DNA of 64,000 nucleotides from NCBI GenBank assembly GCA_021769625.1, contig JAETSN010000015.1:1-64000 (forward strand), read 5' to 3'. Below the pieces are notes generated by a model. That model saw nothing but the letters and a program-made list of their open reading frames with translations, had not been told where the DNA came from and did not search any database. This stretch comes from [Clostridium] symbiosum (lineage in GTDB: Bacteria; Bacillota; Clostridia; Lachnospirales; Lachnospiraceae). Positions 56,660-64,000 of this stretch are shown here, one piece after another. Position 1 is the stretch's first letter, and each line of letters begins with the position of its first letter. The translations under genes were made by a program, and so were the position numbers.

Positions 56660-57886
56660 ATGTCAGGAGAAAATCTGGATTTTGATAAAGTGATCGAGCG
56701 TAAGAATACGGACTGCGTGAAATACGATTCAGCGGCGCAGCACGGGATGCCGGAAGGGATACTGCCGATGTGGGTGGCTGATATGGATTTCATGGTGTCG
56801 CAGAGGATCCTGGATGCCGTGGAAGAAAGGGTAAAGCACGGGATCTTCGGCTACACGGAGAGCGGTGAGAGCTATTTTGAGGCGGTGGCAGGCTGGATGG
56901 AGAGGCGGCATGGATGGAAAGTGCAGCCCCGGTGGCTGGTGAAGACGCCGGGAGTCGTATTTGCGCTTGCCATGGCCGTAAGGGCTTATTCCAAAGCCGG
57001 GGAAGCCGTGCTGATCCAGGAGCCGGTGTATTATCCGTTCAAAAAAGTGATCGAACAGAACGGAAGAAAGGCGGTCAGCAATGATCTCGTGCAGGGGGAG
57101 GACGGGAGATATCGTATGGATCCCGAAGATTTCGAGAGGAAGATCGTGGAGAATGATATCAGGCTTTTCCTGCTCTGCAGTCCGCACAATCCGGTCAGCA
57201 GGGTGTGGACGGCAGAAGAACTGATGCGGATCGGGGAGATCTGCGTAAAGCATCATGTGATCGTTGTCAGCGATGAGATCCATGCGGATTTTGTGTTCGG
57301 AGACAGGAGGCATTCTGTCTTTGCGAGTCTGAAAAAGGAGTTTGAGGAGATGTCGGTCATCTGCACCGCCCCCTCAAAAACCTTTAATATTGCAGGACTG
57401 CAGGTCTCCAATATATTTATCGCCAACGGGGAACTTCGAAACCGTTTTATCGGTCAGATCAATGCGTCTGGCTGCAGCGGGCCGAATGTTTTGGGGCTTA
57501 CAGCTTGCGAGGCGGCGTATCGATACGGCGGCGAGTGGTATGAGGCGATGATGGAATATATAGCCGGGAATATAAAATTTATGAGAGAATATATTGGGAC
57601 GGAGCTGCCGCAGTTGAAAGTGCCGGAGACGGAAGGAACCTATCTGGTGTGGGTGGACTTCAGGGGACTTGGGCTGTCGGAAGAAGAGCTTGAGGAGCTT
57701 ATCGTGAAAAAAGCGAATCTGTGGCTGGATAGAGGCATGATGTTCGGCAGGGCGGGAACAGGCTTTGAGCGGTTTAATGTTGCATGCCCGAGAAGCGTGC
57801 TGGAACGGGCGCTTGTGCAGTTGAAAGAGGCGATAAATCTCTCTTTTTTGTGCAAAGATGGAGAGGACAGGCGGCTGAAAAAGTAG
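56660..57886 (+). CDS. MalY/PatB family aminotransferase (cystathionine beta-lyase-like)
   Basis: A 408-residue PLP enzyme started at ATG 56660 behind TAGGAGGATAAAACGA. The MalY/PatB signature is ILPMWVADMDFMVSQRILDAVEERVKHGIFGYTES. PLP contacts: FLLCSPHNPVSRVW, VIVVSDEIHADFVFG and the Schiff-base Lys in TAPSKTFNIAGLQVSN. These enzymes cleave C-S bonds of cystathionine or cysteine conjugates. The 3' end, with a basic tail DGEDRRLKK and TAG stop, is normal. It follows a threonine aldolase gene and precedes an AraC regulator. Confidence 0.92.
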   Translation: MSGENLDFDKVIERKNTDCVKYDSAAQHGMPEGILPMWVADMDFMVSQRILDAVEERVKHGIFGYTESGESYFEAVAGWMERRHGWKVQPRWLVKTPGVVFALAMAVRAYSKAGEAVLIQEPVYYPFKKVIEQNGRKAVSNDLVQGEDGRYRMDPEDFERKIVENDIRLFLLCSPHNPVSRVWTAEELMRIGEICVKHHVIVVSDEIHADFVFGDRRHSVFASLKKEFEEMSVICTAPSKTFNIAGLQVSNIFIANGELRNRFIGQINASGCSGPNVLGLTACEAAYRYGGEWYEAMMEYIAGNIKFMREYIGTELPQLKVPETEGTYLVWVDFRGLGLSEEELEELIVKKANLWLDRGMMFGRAGTGFERFNVACPRSVLERALVQLKEAINLSFLCKDGEDRRLKK

Positions 57887-57920
57887 TAAGATGGTTTTAT
57901 CTTAAAGGAGAGAATGTGTG

Positions 57921-58769
57921 ATGGAATGGATTGAGAGATTAAATGAAGCGATCGGTTATATCGAGGAAAATCTGGCGGGGGAGATCGACTATGAACAGCT
58001 CGGACGGATCGCCTGCTGTTCTTCCTATCATTTTCAGCGGATGTTTTCCTATATGGCGGGGATGCCCCTGTCCGAGTATATCCGCAGGCGGAGGATGTCC
58101 CTGGCGGCAGTGGATCTGCAGGGCGGGGATGCAAAGATCAGCGATGTGGCGGCAAAATACGGCTACAGTTCCCCCACCGCATTTAACAGGGCGTTTCAGT
58201 CGATCCACGGGATCGCACCTTCCGCCGTGAGGGCGGAGGGCGTATCGGTAAAATCTTTTCCGTCGATCACATTCAGGATCACGGTAAAAGGAGTGGGAGA
58301 GATGAATTATCGGATTGAGACAAAAGAAGCTTTTCGCATCACAGGGGTATCCGTGCCGCTGGAAAAGGAAATTGAAAAGAATTTTGCGGTGATTCCGTCA
58401 AAGTGGCAGGAAATATCCGTAAACGGTACGCTGCAGAGGCTGATAGAGATGATGGACAGGGAGCCCATGGGCGTGCTGGGCGTCAGCACCTGCAACGGCG
58501 AGGAGGCGTGGCATTACTATATCGCGGTTTCTTCGTCTGAGGAGGGCGAGGGGCTGGAGGAGTATATCGTGCCGGCGGCGACCTGGGCGATCTTTCCGGG
58601 GGAGGGGACGAACGAGTCCATCCAGGAGCTGGAGAGGCGGATCGTGACGGAGTGGCTTCCCACATCGGGGTATGAGTATGCCGATGCGCCCGATATTGAA
58701 GTCTATATCAGCCCGGACCTGCAGAATGCGAAATATGAAGTATGGATCCCGGTGGTGAAAGCGTGCTGA
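57921..58769 (+). CDS. AraC family regulator with GyrI-like effector-binding domain
   Basis: A 282-residue protein. The N-terminal AraC domain has two helix-turn-helix units (IDYEQLGRIACCSSYHFQRMFSYMAGMPLSEYIRRRRMSLAAVDL, KISDVAAKYGYSSPTAFNRAFQSIHGIAPSAVR). The C-terminal GyrI/Rob-like domain (residues 125-282) contains IETKEAFRITGVSVPL, YYIAVSSSEEGEGLEEYIVPAATWAIFPGEG and ADAPDIEVYI. Such domains bind lipophilic drugs, so the protein probably activates efflux or detoxification genes. ATG 57921 is preferred, though GTG 57918 is equally close to AAAGGAG. Confidence 0.9.
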   Translation: MEWIERLNEAIGYIEENLAGEIDYEQLGRIACCSSYHFQRMFSYMAGMPLSEYIRRRRMSLAAVDLQGGDAKISDVAAKYGYSSPTAFNRAFQSIHGIAPSAVRAEGVSVKSFPSITFRITVKGVGEMNYRIETKEAFRITGVSVPLEKEIEKNFAVIPSKWQEISVNGTLQRLIEMMDREPMGVLGVSTCNGEEAWHYYIAVSSSEEGEGLEEYIVPAATWAIFPGEGTNESIQELERRIVTEWLPTSGYEYADAPDIEVYISPDLQNAKYEVWIPVVKAC

Positions 58770-58785
58770 GCCGGTCTTATCCGTT

Positions 58786-58801
58786 ATTCCCGCGAGCAAT
58801 G
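58786..58801 (+). repeat. 16-bp intergenic repeat E4, copy 1
   Basis: ATTCCCGCGAGCAATG is identical at 63645-63660. Both copies lie in intergenic DNA near hairpins. Confidence 0.5.
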
Positions 58802-58892
58802 GTATCCGTCTCGATTTTCTTTACCGATGTATTTTCCTGTCTAAAATATGCTATAATCGGTTCAAATACTTAAACGGAAGGAGCATATTGAG

Positions 58893-59543
58893 ATGGACAT
58901 TCTGGAGGTAATGAAAGCGCGCCACAGTGTGCGGCAGTACAGCGGGAAAAAGATTGAGAGAGAGATAAGGGAGACACTGGCCGCTTTGGTGAGTGAGTGC
59001 AACAAGGAGAGCGGTTTAAATATCCAGATCTTTTTCGACGAGCCGAAATGTTTTAGCAGCATGATGGCGCATTACGGGAAATTCAGCGGTGTGGAAAATT
59101 ATATCGCGCTTGTCGGGAAAAAGGGGGCAGATCTGGATGAAAAGGCGGGATATTACGGGGAAAGGCTTGTACTGAAGGTGCAGGAGCTCGGGCTGAATTC
59201 CTGCTGGGTCGCGATGACCCACGGAAAAAGCGCGGCGAAGATCGGGAAGGGCGAAAAACTGGCGTGCATCATTTCACTGGGATACGGTGTGACGTAGGAG
59301 ACCGCGCATAAGAGCAAGCCTCTGGATCAGCTTTGCAATTGTGCTTCCGGCATGCCGGACTGGTTTGCGAAGGGAATGGAGGCGGCTCTGCTGGCTCCTA
59401 CGGCAATGAACCAGCAGAAATTTTATATTTTGCTGGAAGGCGGGAAGGCATCCGGCAGAGCAGGAAAAGGGTTTTATACAAAGATGGACCTGGGTATCGT
59501 GAAATATCATTTTGAGGCGGCTGCAGGCCATAAGGTGGAGTGA
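58893..59543 (+). pseudogene. Nitroreductase family protein interrupted by an in-frame TAG
   Basis: The frame 58893-59297 encodes 134 residues of an FMN-dependent nitroreductase (EVMKARHSVRQYSGKKIEREIRETL, YYGERLVLKVQELGLNSCWVAMT, LACIISLGYGVT). After TAG 59295-59297 the same frame stays open to TGA 59543 and gives the missing C-terminus (ETAHKSKPLDQLC, MPDWFAKGMEAALLAPTAMNQQKF). The full product would have about 216 residues, the usual family size. Homologues normally read a YGxTQG-type motif here, so the TAG probably replaces a Gln codon. It may be a pseudogene or be read through. The same 12-base context surrounds the TAG in the ABC exporter gene. Confidence 0.8.
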
Positions 59544-59941
59544 TGACGAAGGCAGTGACAGACAATAGAGCAGGCGTCGGCGGCGCGGATATGAAGGCGG
59601 ATATCGAAAAACTGGCGGAGGATTTTGAAAACTGCCGGAAAGTGCTGATAGCACTTGGGGATGAGAACCGGCAGCATCTGATCCTTGAAATGATGAAGAT
59701 AGAAAAATGCTTCGGGGCAAGGGTGGGAGAGATCACAGAGAGGACGCATCTTTCCCGCCCGGCGGTGTCTCATCATCTGCAGATCCTGAAAGATGCCGGC
59801 ATTCTGAAAGTCAGGAAAGAGGGCACGAAAAATTACTATTATTTTGATTCGGACATGGAAAGCTTTGGCAGGCTGATCCGTGTACTGCAAAGGGCGAGAG
59901 AACTGACGGCAAAGCTGCCGGACAGGAGCAAGCCGGTATAA
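59543..59941 (+). CDS. ArsR family transcriptional regulator
   Basis: A 132-residue winged-helix regulator started at ATG 59543, overlapping the nitroreductase stop by one base. The HTH reads ENCRKVLIALGDENRQHLILEMMKIEKCFGARVGEITERTHLSRPAVSHHLQILKDAGILKVRKEGTKNYYYFDSD. No CxC or similar metal-binding pair is seen in the recognition helix, so a non-metal signal or a different site is likely. The overlap implies coupling with the nitroreductase, whose operon it may control. Confidence 0.88.
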   Translation: MTKAVTDNRAGVGGADMKADIEKLAEDFENCRKVLIALGDENRQHLILEMMKIEKCFGARVGEITERTHLSRPAVSHHLQILKDAGILKVRKEGTKNYYYFDSDMESFGRLIRVLQRARELTAKLPDRSKPV

Positions 59942-59977
59942 TTTTGCATCGATGGGAACAAAATCGGAAATAGGGAA

Positions 59978-60028
59978 GCCCTTTGCTGCAGGATATCGTT
60001 TTATCCTGCAGCAAAGGGCCTGTTTTTT
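59978..60028 (+). terminator. Strong rho-independent terminator after the ArsR gene
   Basis: GCCCTTTGCTGCAGGATA pairs perfectly with TATCCTGCAGCAAAGGGC (18 bp), followed by CTGTTTTTT. It touches the 3' end of the convergent small gene. Confidence 0.9.
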
Positions 60029-60266
60029 AATTCAGGTATTCTCCGACAGGAGAAGTATTATACTGTTTCTTGATCTCTATCATAACGGAGCCGTCGGGCT
60101 GTTCCGTTTCCGACAGGATCTTATATTTTGTACCGCTCCTGTCCAGTCCTGCCTTATACTTTTTAACTTCCTCCTGCACAAACCTTTTTGCATCTTCCTG
60201 TCCGAGATCTTCCTTCAACATGAAATGCAATGTCTGCGTGATACACGCCGCCTTTACTCTTTTCAT
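60027..60266 (-). CDS. Small conserved-looking protein of unknown function
   Basis: A 79-residue protein (MKRVKAACITQTLHFMLKED, EEVKKYKAGLDRSGTKYKIL, SVMIEIKKQYNTSPVGEYLN). I do not recognise the family. It is soluble, with helical N- and C-terminal strands, and has one cysteine. The start at the complement of 60266 follows GAGGTGG, a good ribosome-binding site. Upstream on the same strand lies copy B of the riboswitch-like motif, so it is probably a ligand-controlled gene. No membrane segment, signal peptide or known catalytic motif is visible. Confidence 0.7.
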   Translation of the reverse strand: MKRVKAACITQTLHFMLKEDLGQEDAKRFVQEEVKKYKAGLDRSGTKYKILSETEQPDGSVMIEIKKQYNTSPVGEYLN

Positions 60267-60394
60267 CTGATATCCACCTCTTTCATAATATTTATATCAA
60301 TGTCCTGAAGGCGTATTTTATGGACATGCCCTTAGGACATTAACATCTCTTTTCGCGGTATTTGCACCGCTGCAGGCTTTTTGCGGTAACAAAA

Positions 60395-60483
60395 ACACAG
60401 GTACGCCTTCCTGCATGCGAGATCCTTTCCGGAATCAAAATCATGTTCCGTAATCGGATTTACGTGCGGAGCACTACCTGTGT
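60395..60483 (-). ncRNA. Riboswitch-like leader motif, copy B
   Basis: On the minus strand ACACAGGTA pairs with TACCTGTGT, followed by TTTTG, forming a terminator. Its loop carries the same motif as copy A: hairpin GTGC-TCC-GCAC, hairpin GTAA-ATCCGA-TTAC, then GGAACAT. Upstream (minus) TTGACT and TAAAAT with 18-bp spacing form a promoter like that of copy A. The gene for the 79-residue protein begins about 130 nt further downstream. Between them an ACCGC/GCGGT hairpin and a GGCATG/CATAAA-containing region hold no reading frame. Confidence 0.6.
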
Positions 60484-60544
60484 CATCATGAATCTGTATT
60501 TATACTGTTGATGTCAGTATTTTACCATATTTTTTTTGAAAAAG

Positions 60545-62101
60545 TCAAATCGAAAAGTTCCTGCCAAACGTGTTTTTGGCGGGATGGAGAAGGGCGGCAT
60601 CCAGGGAATTGAGTGAAGCAAGAGGGAGGGCCACCGTGACGAGCGCGCCCTTTGCCGGCGCATTTTCGAAACGGAGCGTTCCGTTTAACTCGCCGGCAAT
60701 CCTGTTTACAATGGAAAGTCCGAGGCCGAAATGTTCTCTGCTGCTGCGTGCCGGATCGCCGCGGTAGAATTCGTCCGCCGCCAGGGCGAGTGCTTCGCCG
60801 GAAAATCCCTCCCCTTCATCCTGCACGCACAGATGCAGTGCGTTATCCGCGATATAGGCGCGCAGAAAGACAGTACCATTTTCGGGGGAATACTCTACGG
60901 CATTGTCGATCAGATTGGAGAGGATGCGCCGCAGCTTATCCTCCGGCAGCGGGAGGGTATCGGGCAGATCCTGCATCTCGAGAGAGCAGGAGAGGCGTTT
61001 GTTTTTGCGGAGCATTTCAATGTCCCGCGCCGATGCGGAGAGAAGTTTTTTGATCGGACATACGGGAGAGACACAGGACCCGTCATCCATTGCGGAACGG
61101 GGATGCAGTTTGTAAGCGCCATCGTTCACTGCGGTATGGGAGTGCAGCTCACAAAGCATGCCATCCGGCATTTCTTGTATGGAATCAGAAGGGGCATCTG
61201 TCCCGGACAGTTCCAGCATAGCTGTCACATACCGGTGGATCTGGCGGGCATGATCCAGAATGAACGCAGTGTATTCTTTCTGCTCGTCGGTCTGCTGTGT
61301 TTCTGACAGTAGTTCCGCGTTGCCGGTTACGATGGCGAGCGGCGTTTTAATGTCGTGGGCAAGGGCGGTCAGCCGTCTTTTTTTCTGCTGTTCCATGGAC
61401 CACTGTTCCTTGAGGGAATGCTGCAGGTCTGTCTTTAAGCGCTTCAGGGAATCCATGATCCGATTGAATTCGGACAAGTTTGTCCGAGGGATATCGAAGA
61501 CAAGATTTTGTTGACTGATCTGGTCAGCCGCCGCGGCAAGTTTCTGCAGTTCCCTGTCCAGTTTGTGGGCATAGCGAAGAGAGATTAAAATGAAATCCGC
61601 TATGAGCAGGAACAGGAGCAGCAGAAAGAAAAAAAGTTCGGCGTTCGGAAAGATACGCTGCAGGAGCGGCGGGCGGAAGGAGGCGATGAGCCGGTAGCAG
61701 ACGACAACACATTGCGTATCCGTATCGATCCTTAAACAGATGCGGGGGCCGTTCCGCCATATGTTTGTCCGGTTGTCCCGGGCAACGAGTTTTTTCGCGT
61801 CCCCAAGGGCGTCTTCCCCCAGATCGGTCTCAAGAAGAGTGCCGTCGGCATCGAAAAAAGCATAGCCGACGCCCTCCGGGATATCCTCCGGCGCTATGGC
61901 TGTATGTCCGTCGAGGGAAGCCTGCCAGTCGGAGACGGCGTGTTCCCCGGCGTTTGCTGGAACGACAAGGCCGGAAATGACGGCGGCAGTCAGAAGACAT
62001 ACCCACAGTGCGATGACAAAGAGAAATGTCAGGACCGCGTGCGCCAGAAATATCATGAAAAAGCGGTTTAAACTGTGTTCCTTCTTTATATGTTGTTCCA
62101 T
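60545..62101 (-). CDS. Sensor histidine kinase
   Basis: A 518-residue membrane kinase. Start at the complement of ATG 62101, overlapping the response regulator gene by 16 bp. Two helices (about 20-43, 150-172) bracket an extracytoplasmic sensor region of about 105 residues (HAVSDWQASLDGHTAIAPEDIPEGVGYAFFDADGTLLETD). A HAMP-like stretch follows (RYAHKLDRELQKLAAAADQISQQNLVFDI). The phospho-acceptor motif is ALAHDIKTPLAIVTGNAELL. The catalytic domain has N-box LSNLIDNAVEYSPENG and G-boxes DEGEGFSG and GLGLSIVNRIAGEL. The EHFGLGLSIV layout resembles VanS-like kinases. Confidence 0.92.
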   Translation of the reverse strand: MEQHIKKEHSLNRFFMIFLAHAVLTFLFVIALWVCLLTAAVISGLVVPANAGEHAVSDWQASLDGHTAIAPEDIPEGVGYAFFDADGTLLETDLGEDALGDAKKLVARDNRTNIWRNGPRICLRIDTDTQCVVVCYRLIASFRPPLLQRIFPNAELFFFLLLLFLLIADFILISLRYAHKLDRELQKLAAAADQISQQNLVFDIPRTNLSEFNRIMDSLKRLKTDLQHSLKEQWSMEQQKKRRLTALAHDIKTPLAIVTGNAELLSETQQTDEQKEYTAFILDHARQIHRYVTAMLELSGTDAPSDSIQEMPDGMLCELHSHTAVNDGAYKLHPRSAMDDGSCVSPVCPIKKLLSASARDIEMLRKNKRLSCSLEMQDLPDTLPLPEDKLRRILSNLIDNAVEYSPENGTVFLRAYIADNALHLCVQDEGEGFSGEALALAADEFYRGDPARSSREHFGLGLSIVNRIAGELNGTLRFENAPAKGALVTVALPLASLNSLDAALLHPAKNTFGRNFSI

Positions 62102-62751
62102 CGGTATCCGATCCCCCATATCGTTTCTATCGGAGAGACGCCTGCTAGGGCAAGTTTTTTCCGAATATTTTTAATGTGCTCCGTGATCGCGGAGATATCG
62201 CTCTCTTTCTCATAGCCGAAGACATTTTCGTAGATCTGTTCTTTGGAATAGATCTGCCCGTGATTTTTGGCGAGCAGCAGGCAGATCTCATATTCGCTTT
62301 TGGTGAAGGACAGTTTCCGGTCCAGCACCCGGACTTCTTTTTTTGCCGGAAAAAAGCGGACGCTGCCGACCAGAAAGCACCGGGTCTTTTCGCGCTGTTC
62401 ACGCCGCAGATGGGCGCTTATGCGGGCGCGCAGCTCGAGAATGGAGAAGGGCTTTTTGATGTAATCGTCCGCGCCGACGGAAAAACCGAAATCCACGTCC
62501 TCCTCCAGGCTTCTGGCGGTGAGAAACAGGATCGGAGCGTCCGTGAGGTCGCGGATCTCGCGGCAGAACGCGTAGCCGTCCGCATCCGGCATCATGACAT
62601 CGAGCAGGATAAGATCGTAAGCGATGAGCCGCTCCTTGAGATCCGCTGTGATTTTTGAGATACAGTCCACATCGTGACCGTCTTTTCTCAATGTGTTTTT
62701 GATCAGGGCGAGCATGGCTTCGTCATCATCGATCGCCAGAATATGTGCCAT
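62086..62751 (-). CDS. OmpR-family response regulator
   Basis: A 221-residue regulator. The receiver domain has DDDEAMLALI (acidic pocket), LLDVMMPDADGYAFCREI with the phospho-acceptor Asp, FLTARSLEEDVDFGFSVGADDYIKKPF. The OmpR-type winged helix follows (VRVLDRKLSFTKSEYEICLLLAKNHGQIYSKEQIYENVFGYEKESDISAITEHIKNIRKKL, WGIGYRW). It forms an operon with the kinase gene, overlapping by 16 bp; the regulator is first. The target is unknown. Confidence 0.95.
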   Translation of the reverse strand: MAHILAIDDDEAMLALIKNTLRKDGHDVDCISKITADLKERLIAYDLILLDVMMPDADGYAFCREIRDLTDAPILFLTARSLEEDVDFGFSVGADDYIKKPFSILELRARISAHLRREQREKTRCFLVGSVRFFPAKKEVRVLDRKLSFTKSEYEICLLLAKNHGQIYSKEQIYENVFGYEKESDISAITEHIKNIRKKLALAGVSPIETIWGIGYRWNNI

Positions 62752-62769
62752 ATGAAAACTCCTCTTTGG

Positions 62770-63621
62770 TCAGACGAAAGGGTAAAGTATACAGGAAAGT
62801 ATATATAATATATAAATGTGAGCCGGGTAAAACCAGTAAAAAAGCCGCTTTGAGCCGCGCCCTTTTGTCCCATTGTAGCACAGCATCGGAATGACTGCAA
62901 AAATTTCCATCCATTGGTAAGCCGTTGTAAAAAAATCTCCGGTTGTAAGATCCGGAACCATGAGAGACAGCCGCACGATGTCCCAGAGGATGCAGACGCC
63001 CGCAAAGGCAGTCGCCTGTATTTTCCTGTTTTTGCGGGTCAGGTACAGGACGATGCCGAAAAGCAGGGTGGCGGTGCCGCCGTCCATGATAAAGGAGTGG
63101 AGCGGCAGAACGGTAAAGATCAGAAGATTCAGGATGAACTGAAATACCGGGTTCGGAAATGCCATCATAAAAATGATGACAAAAGCCGGGAGAAGCAGCG
63201 GGACCAGTATGGCGGTCATGCCGCGTCCCCATTTTTTCTCTGCGCACCAGTCAAATCCCTGCAGGATGACGATGAGGATCGAAAAGGAGGCGAGCATCTG
63301 GTTTTGCGGGAAAAAACCGTCCGGCCGGACAAGCATATAACCTACGTTATAGAAAGAAAATTGTACCGCGCCCATAAACACTGATATCAGGTAAATGCGC
63401 AGAAAATATTTTCTGCGGTCACGGGTGTGGGTGAAGCCTTCGATCAGGCAGAATAAAAACAGCGGCGCCGCCACCCTGCCCAGCATGGAAAAAAATAAGG
63501 GAATCTTTCCGGTATAGCCGAAGAAGTATTCGATATGGTCAAGGACCATCAGCGCCATCCCGAGATATTTCAGGAAAAAGCCGGAGAATCCTTTTTGTGT
63601 TTGTGTCGTTGTTTGCTGCAT
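62770..63621 (-). CDS. TraX family membrane protein
   Basis: A 283-residue protein started at the complement of 63621 with AGGAGG upstream. About eight helices are visible (YLGMALMVLDHIEYFFGYTGKIPLFFSMLGRVAAPLFLFCLIEGFTHTRDRRKYFLRIYLIS, SKRLFYWFYPAHIYILYILS). TraX proteins were first described as acetylases of F pilin; chromosomal homologues probably acylate a surface polymer. The C-terminal FYPAH is the family signature. It precedes the two-component genes on the same strand, only 18 bp away, so all three are one operon. Confidence 0.85.
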   Translation of the reverse strand: MQQTTTQTQKGFSGFFLKYLGMALMVLDHIEYFFGYTGKIPLFFSMLGRVAAPLFLFCLIEGFTHTRDRRKYFLRIYLISVFMGAVQFSFYNVGYMLVRPDGFFPQNQMLASFSILIVILQGFDWCAEKKWGRGMTAILVPLLLPAFVIIFMMAFPNPVFQFILNLLIFTVLPLHSFIMDGGTATLLFGIVLYLTRKNRKIQATAFAGVCILWDIVRLSLMVPDLTTGDFFTTAYQWMEIFAVIPMLCYNGTKGRGSKRLFYWFYPAHIYILYILSCILYPFV

Positions 63622-63644
63622 AATATGTTTCCTCCTGAAGATTG

Positions 63645-63780
63645 ATTCCCGCGAGCAATGAGCCAAGCGGCTGCGAAGCAGACATTTGGCGAATGCTGCG
63701 AGGGTCAACAATCCCGCTGCTTGCAGCCGGGTTGTTGACTTTCAGGGCATTTTGTGCCCCTGAAAAAAAGTCTAGCAGGG
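63645..63780. repeat. Intergenic hairpin cluster with repeats E3 and E4 (second copies)
   Basis: E4 (63645-63660) and E3 (63665-63688) are followed by a strong hairpin, GTCAACAATCCCG/CGGGTTGTTGAC around CTGCTTGCAG, and by CAGGGCA/TGCCCCTG flanked by GACTTT and AAAGTC. The remaining spacer up to 63880 is AT-rich without visible genes. Confidence 0.55.
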
Positions 63781-63881
63781 ATATCTAAGGAAATGATAAG
63801 GAAATGAAAAGAAATCTGCACAAAATATAACCTGTAAAATTAGTGAAGACTGACAAAAATAAAATATAGCGGGCGAATATA

Positions 63882-63938
63882 TTGACATGGAATACGGTGG
63901 ATGTTAATATGGACAAAATGGTATTAATAAATAATACC
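63882..63938 (+). promoter_or_regulatory. Promoter and operator-like palindrome near the right edge
   Basis: TTGACA (63882-63887), 17-bp spacer, TAATAT (63905-63910). GGTATTA and TAATACC (63920-63926, 63932-63938) form a perfect inverted repeat just after the expected start of transcription. Confidence 0.6.
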
Positions 63939-63941
63939 AAT

Positions 63942-64000
63942 ATGAAAGAAAATAGTAAAAAAGCTGAAATGTTAGCAATACGGGAAAAGATAAAACGAAC
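63942..64000 (+). CDS. Start of an unidentified gene, truncated by the window edge
   Basis: From ATG 63942 the frame MKENSKKAEMLAIREKIKR runs off the edge. An in-frame ATG at 63909 overlaps the -10 box and 63918 would be nearly leaderless, so 63942 is preferred even though no clear ribosome-binding site precedes it. The fragment is too short to assign a family. Confidence 0.4.
   Translation, partial: MKENSKKAEMLAIREKIKR

Noticed and set aside
60267-60394. Additional gene between the leader motif and the small protein
   Set aside because: Short frames only, no ribosome-binding site; the region looks like leader RNA.

Overview
The window looks like chromosomal DNA of a strictly anaerobic Firmicute of class Clostridia, most likely family Lachnospiraceae. 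The signs are a GC content near 50%, AGGAGG-type ribosome-binding sites, Bacillus-type SOS boxes, a flavodiiron protein, pta-ackA acetate formation, L27 with a Prp-cleavable N-terminal extension, and the radical SAM (TIGR03960) / DUF2344 (TIGR03936) / RNase G / L21 neighbourhood typical of that group. The genus is not resolved. No phage, IS transposase, CRISPR array or rRNA was seen.

Layout. 1-2 kb: start of a flavodiiron protein gene (minus), tRNA-Leu(CAA) and an Fe-S aldo/keto-reductase-like protein. 1.9-6.5 kb: first BlaI/M56 sensor pair and a convergent lipoprotein. 6.7-9.7 kb: CarD-like regulator, then an ECF sigma factor overlapping an RsgI-like membrane anti-sigma factor with three PepSY repeats. 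9.8-13 kb: pta, ackA, yceD, rpmF. 13-19 kb: LacI regulator divergent from a ribose-type ABC importer, then an SGNH hydrolase. 19-30 kb: S8 peptidase, second BlaI/M56 pair, MATE pump, znuABC-like zinc importer, MGMT protein, third BlaI/M56 pair. 30-38 kb: TIGR03960, DUF2344 and RNase G, split apart by an LRR protein and a membrane protein with repeat elements at the junctions. 38-48 kb: NUDIX, a MATE-cytidylate-kinase fusion behind a riboswitch-like leader, a MarR-controlled two-gene ABC exporter with an in-frame amber codon, and another MATE pump. 48-52.5 kb: rplU-prp-rpmA-obgE-yhbY-nadD-yqeK-rsfS. 52.5-64 kb: lexA divergent from a yneA-like gene with shared SOS boxes, diguanylate cyclase, threonine aldolase, MalY-type C-S lyase, AraC regulator, amber-broken nitroreductase, ArsR regulator, a small protein behind a second copy of the riboswitch-like motif, a two-component system, a TraX-like protein and the start of another gene.

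The main themes are sensing and efflux: three BlaI/M56 modules each with its own operator sequence, three MATE pumps, a MarR-ABC exporter and a two-component system. The strongest leads are: (1) one structured RNA motif in two places, upstream of a MATE-kinase fusion and of an unknown 79-residue protein, each time embedded in a terminator hairpin; the guanidine-IV (mepA) class is the leading hypothesis; (2) two conserved genes each interrupted by one in-frame TAG inside the same 12-mer GACGTAGGAGAC; (3) an intergenic repeat with long outer arms that differ in sequence between copies but stay self-complementary, marking the borders of genes inserted into a conserved gene order.
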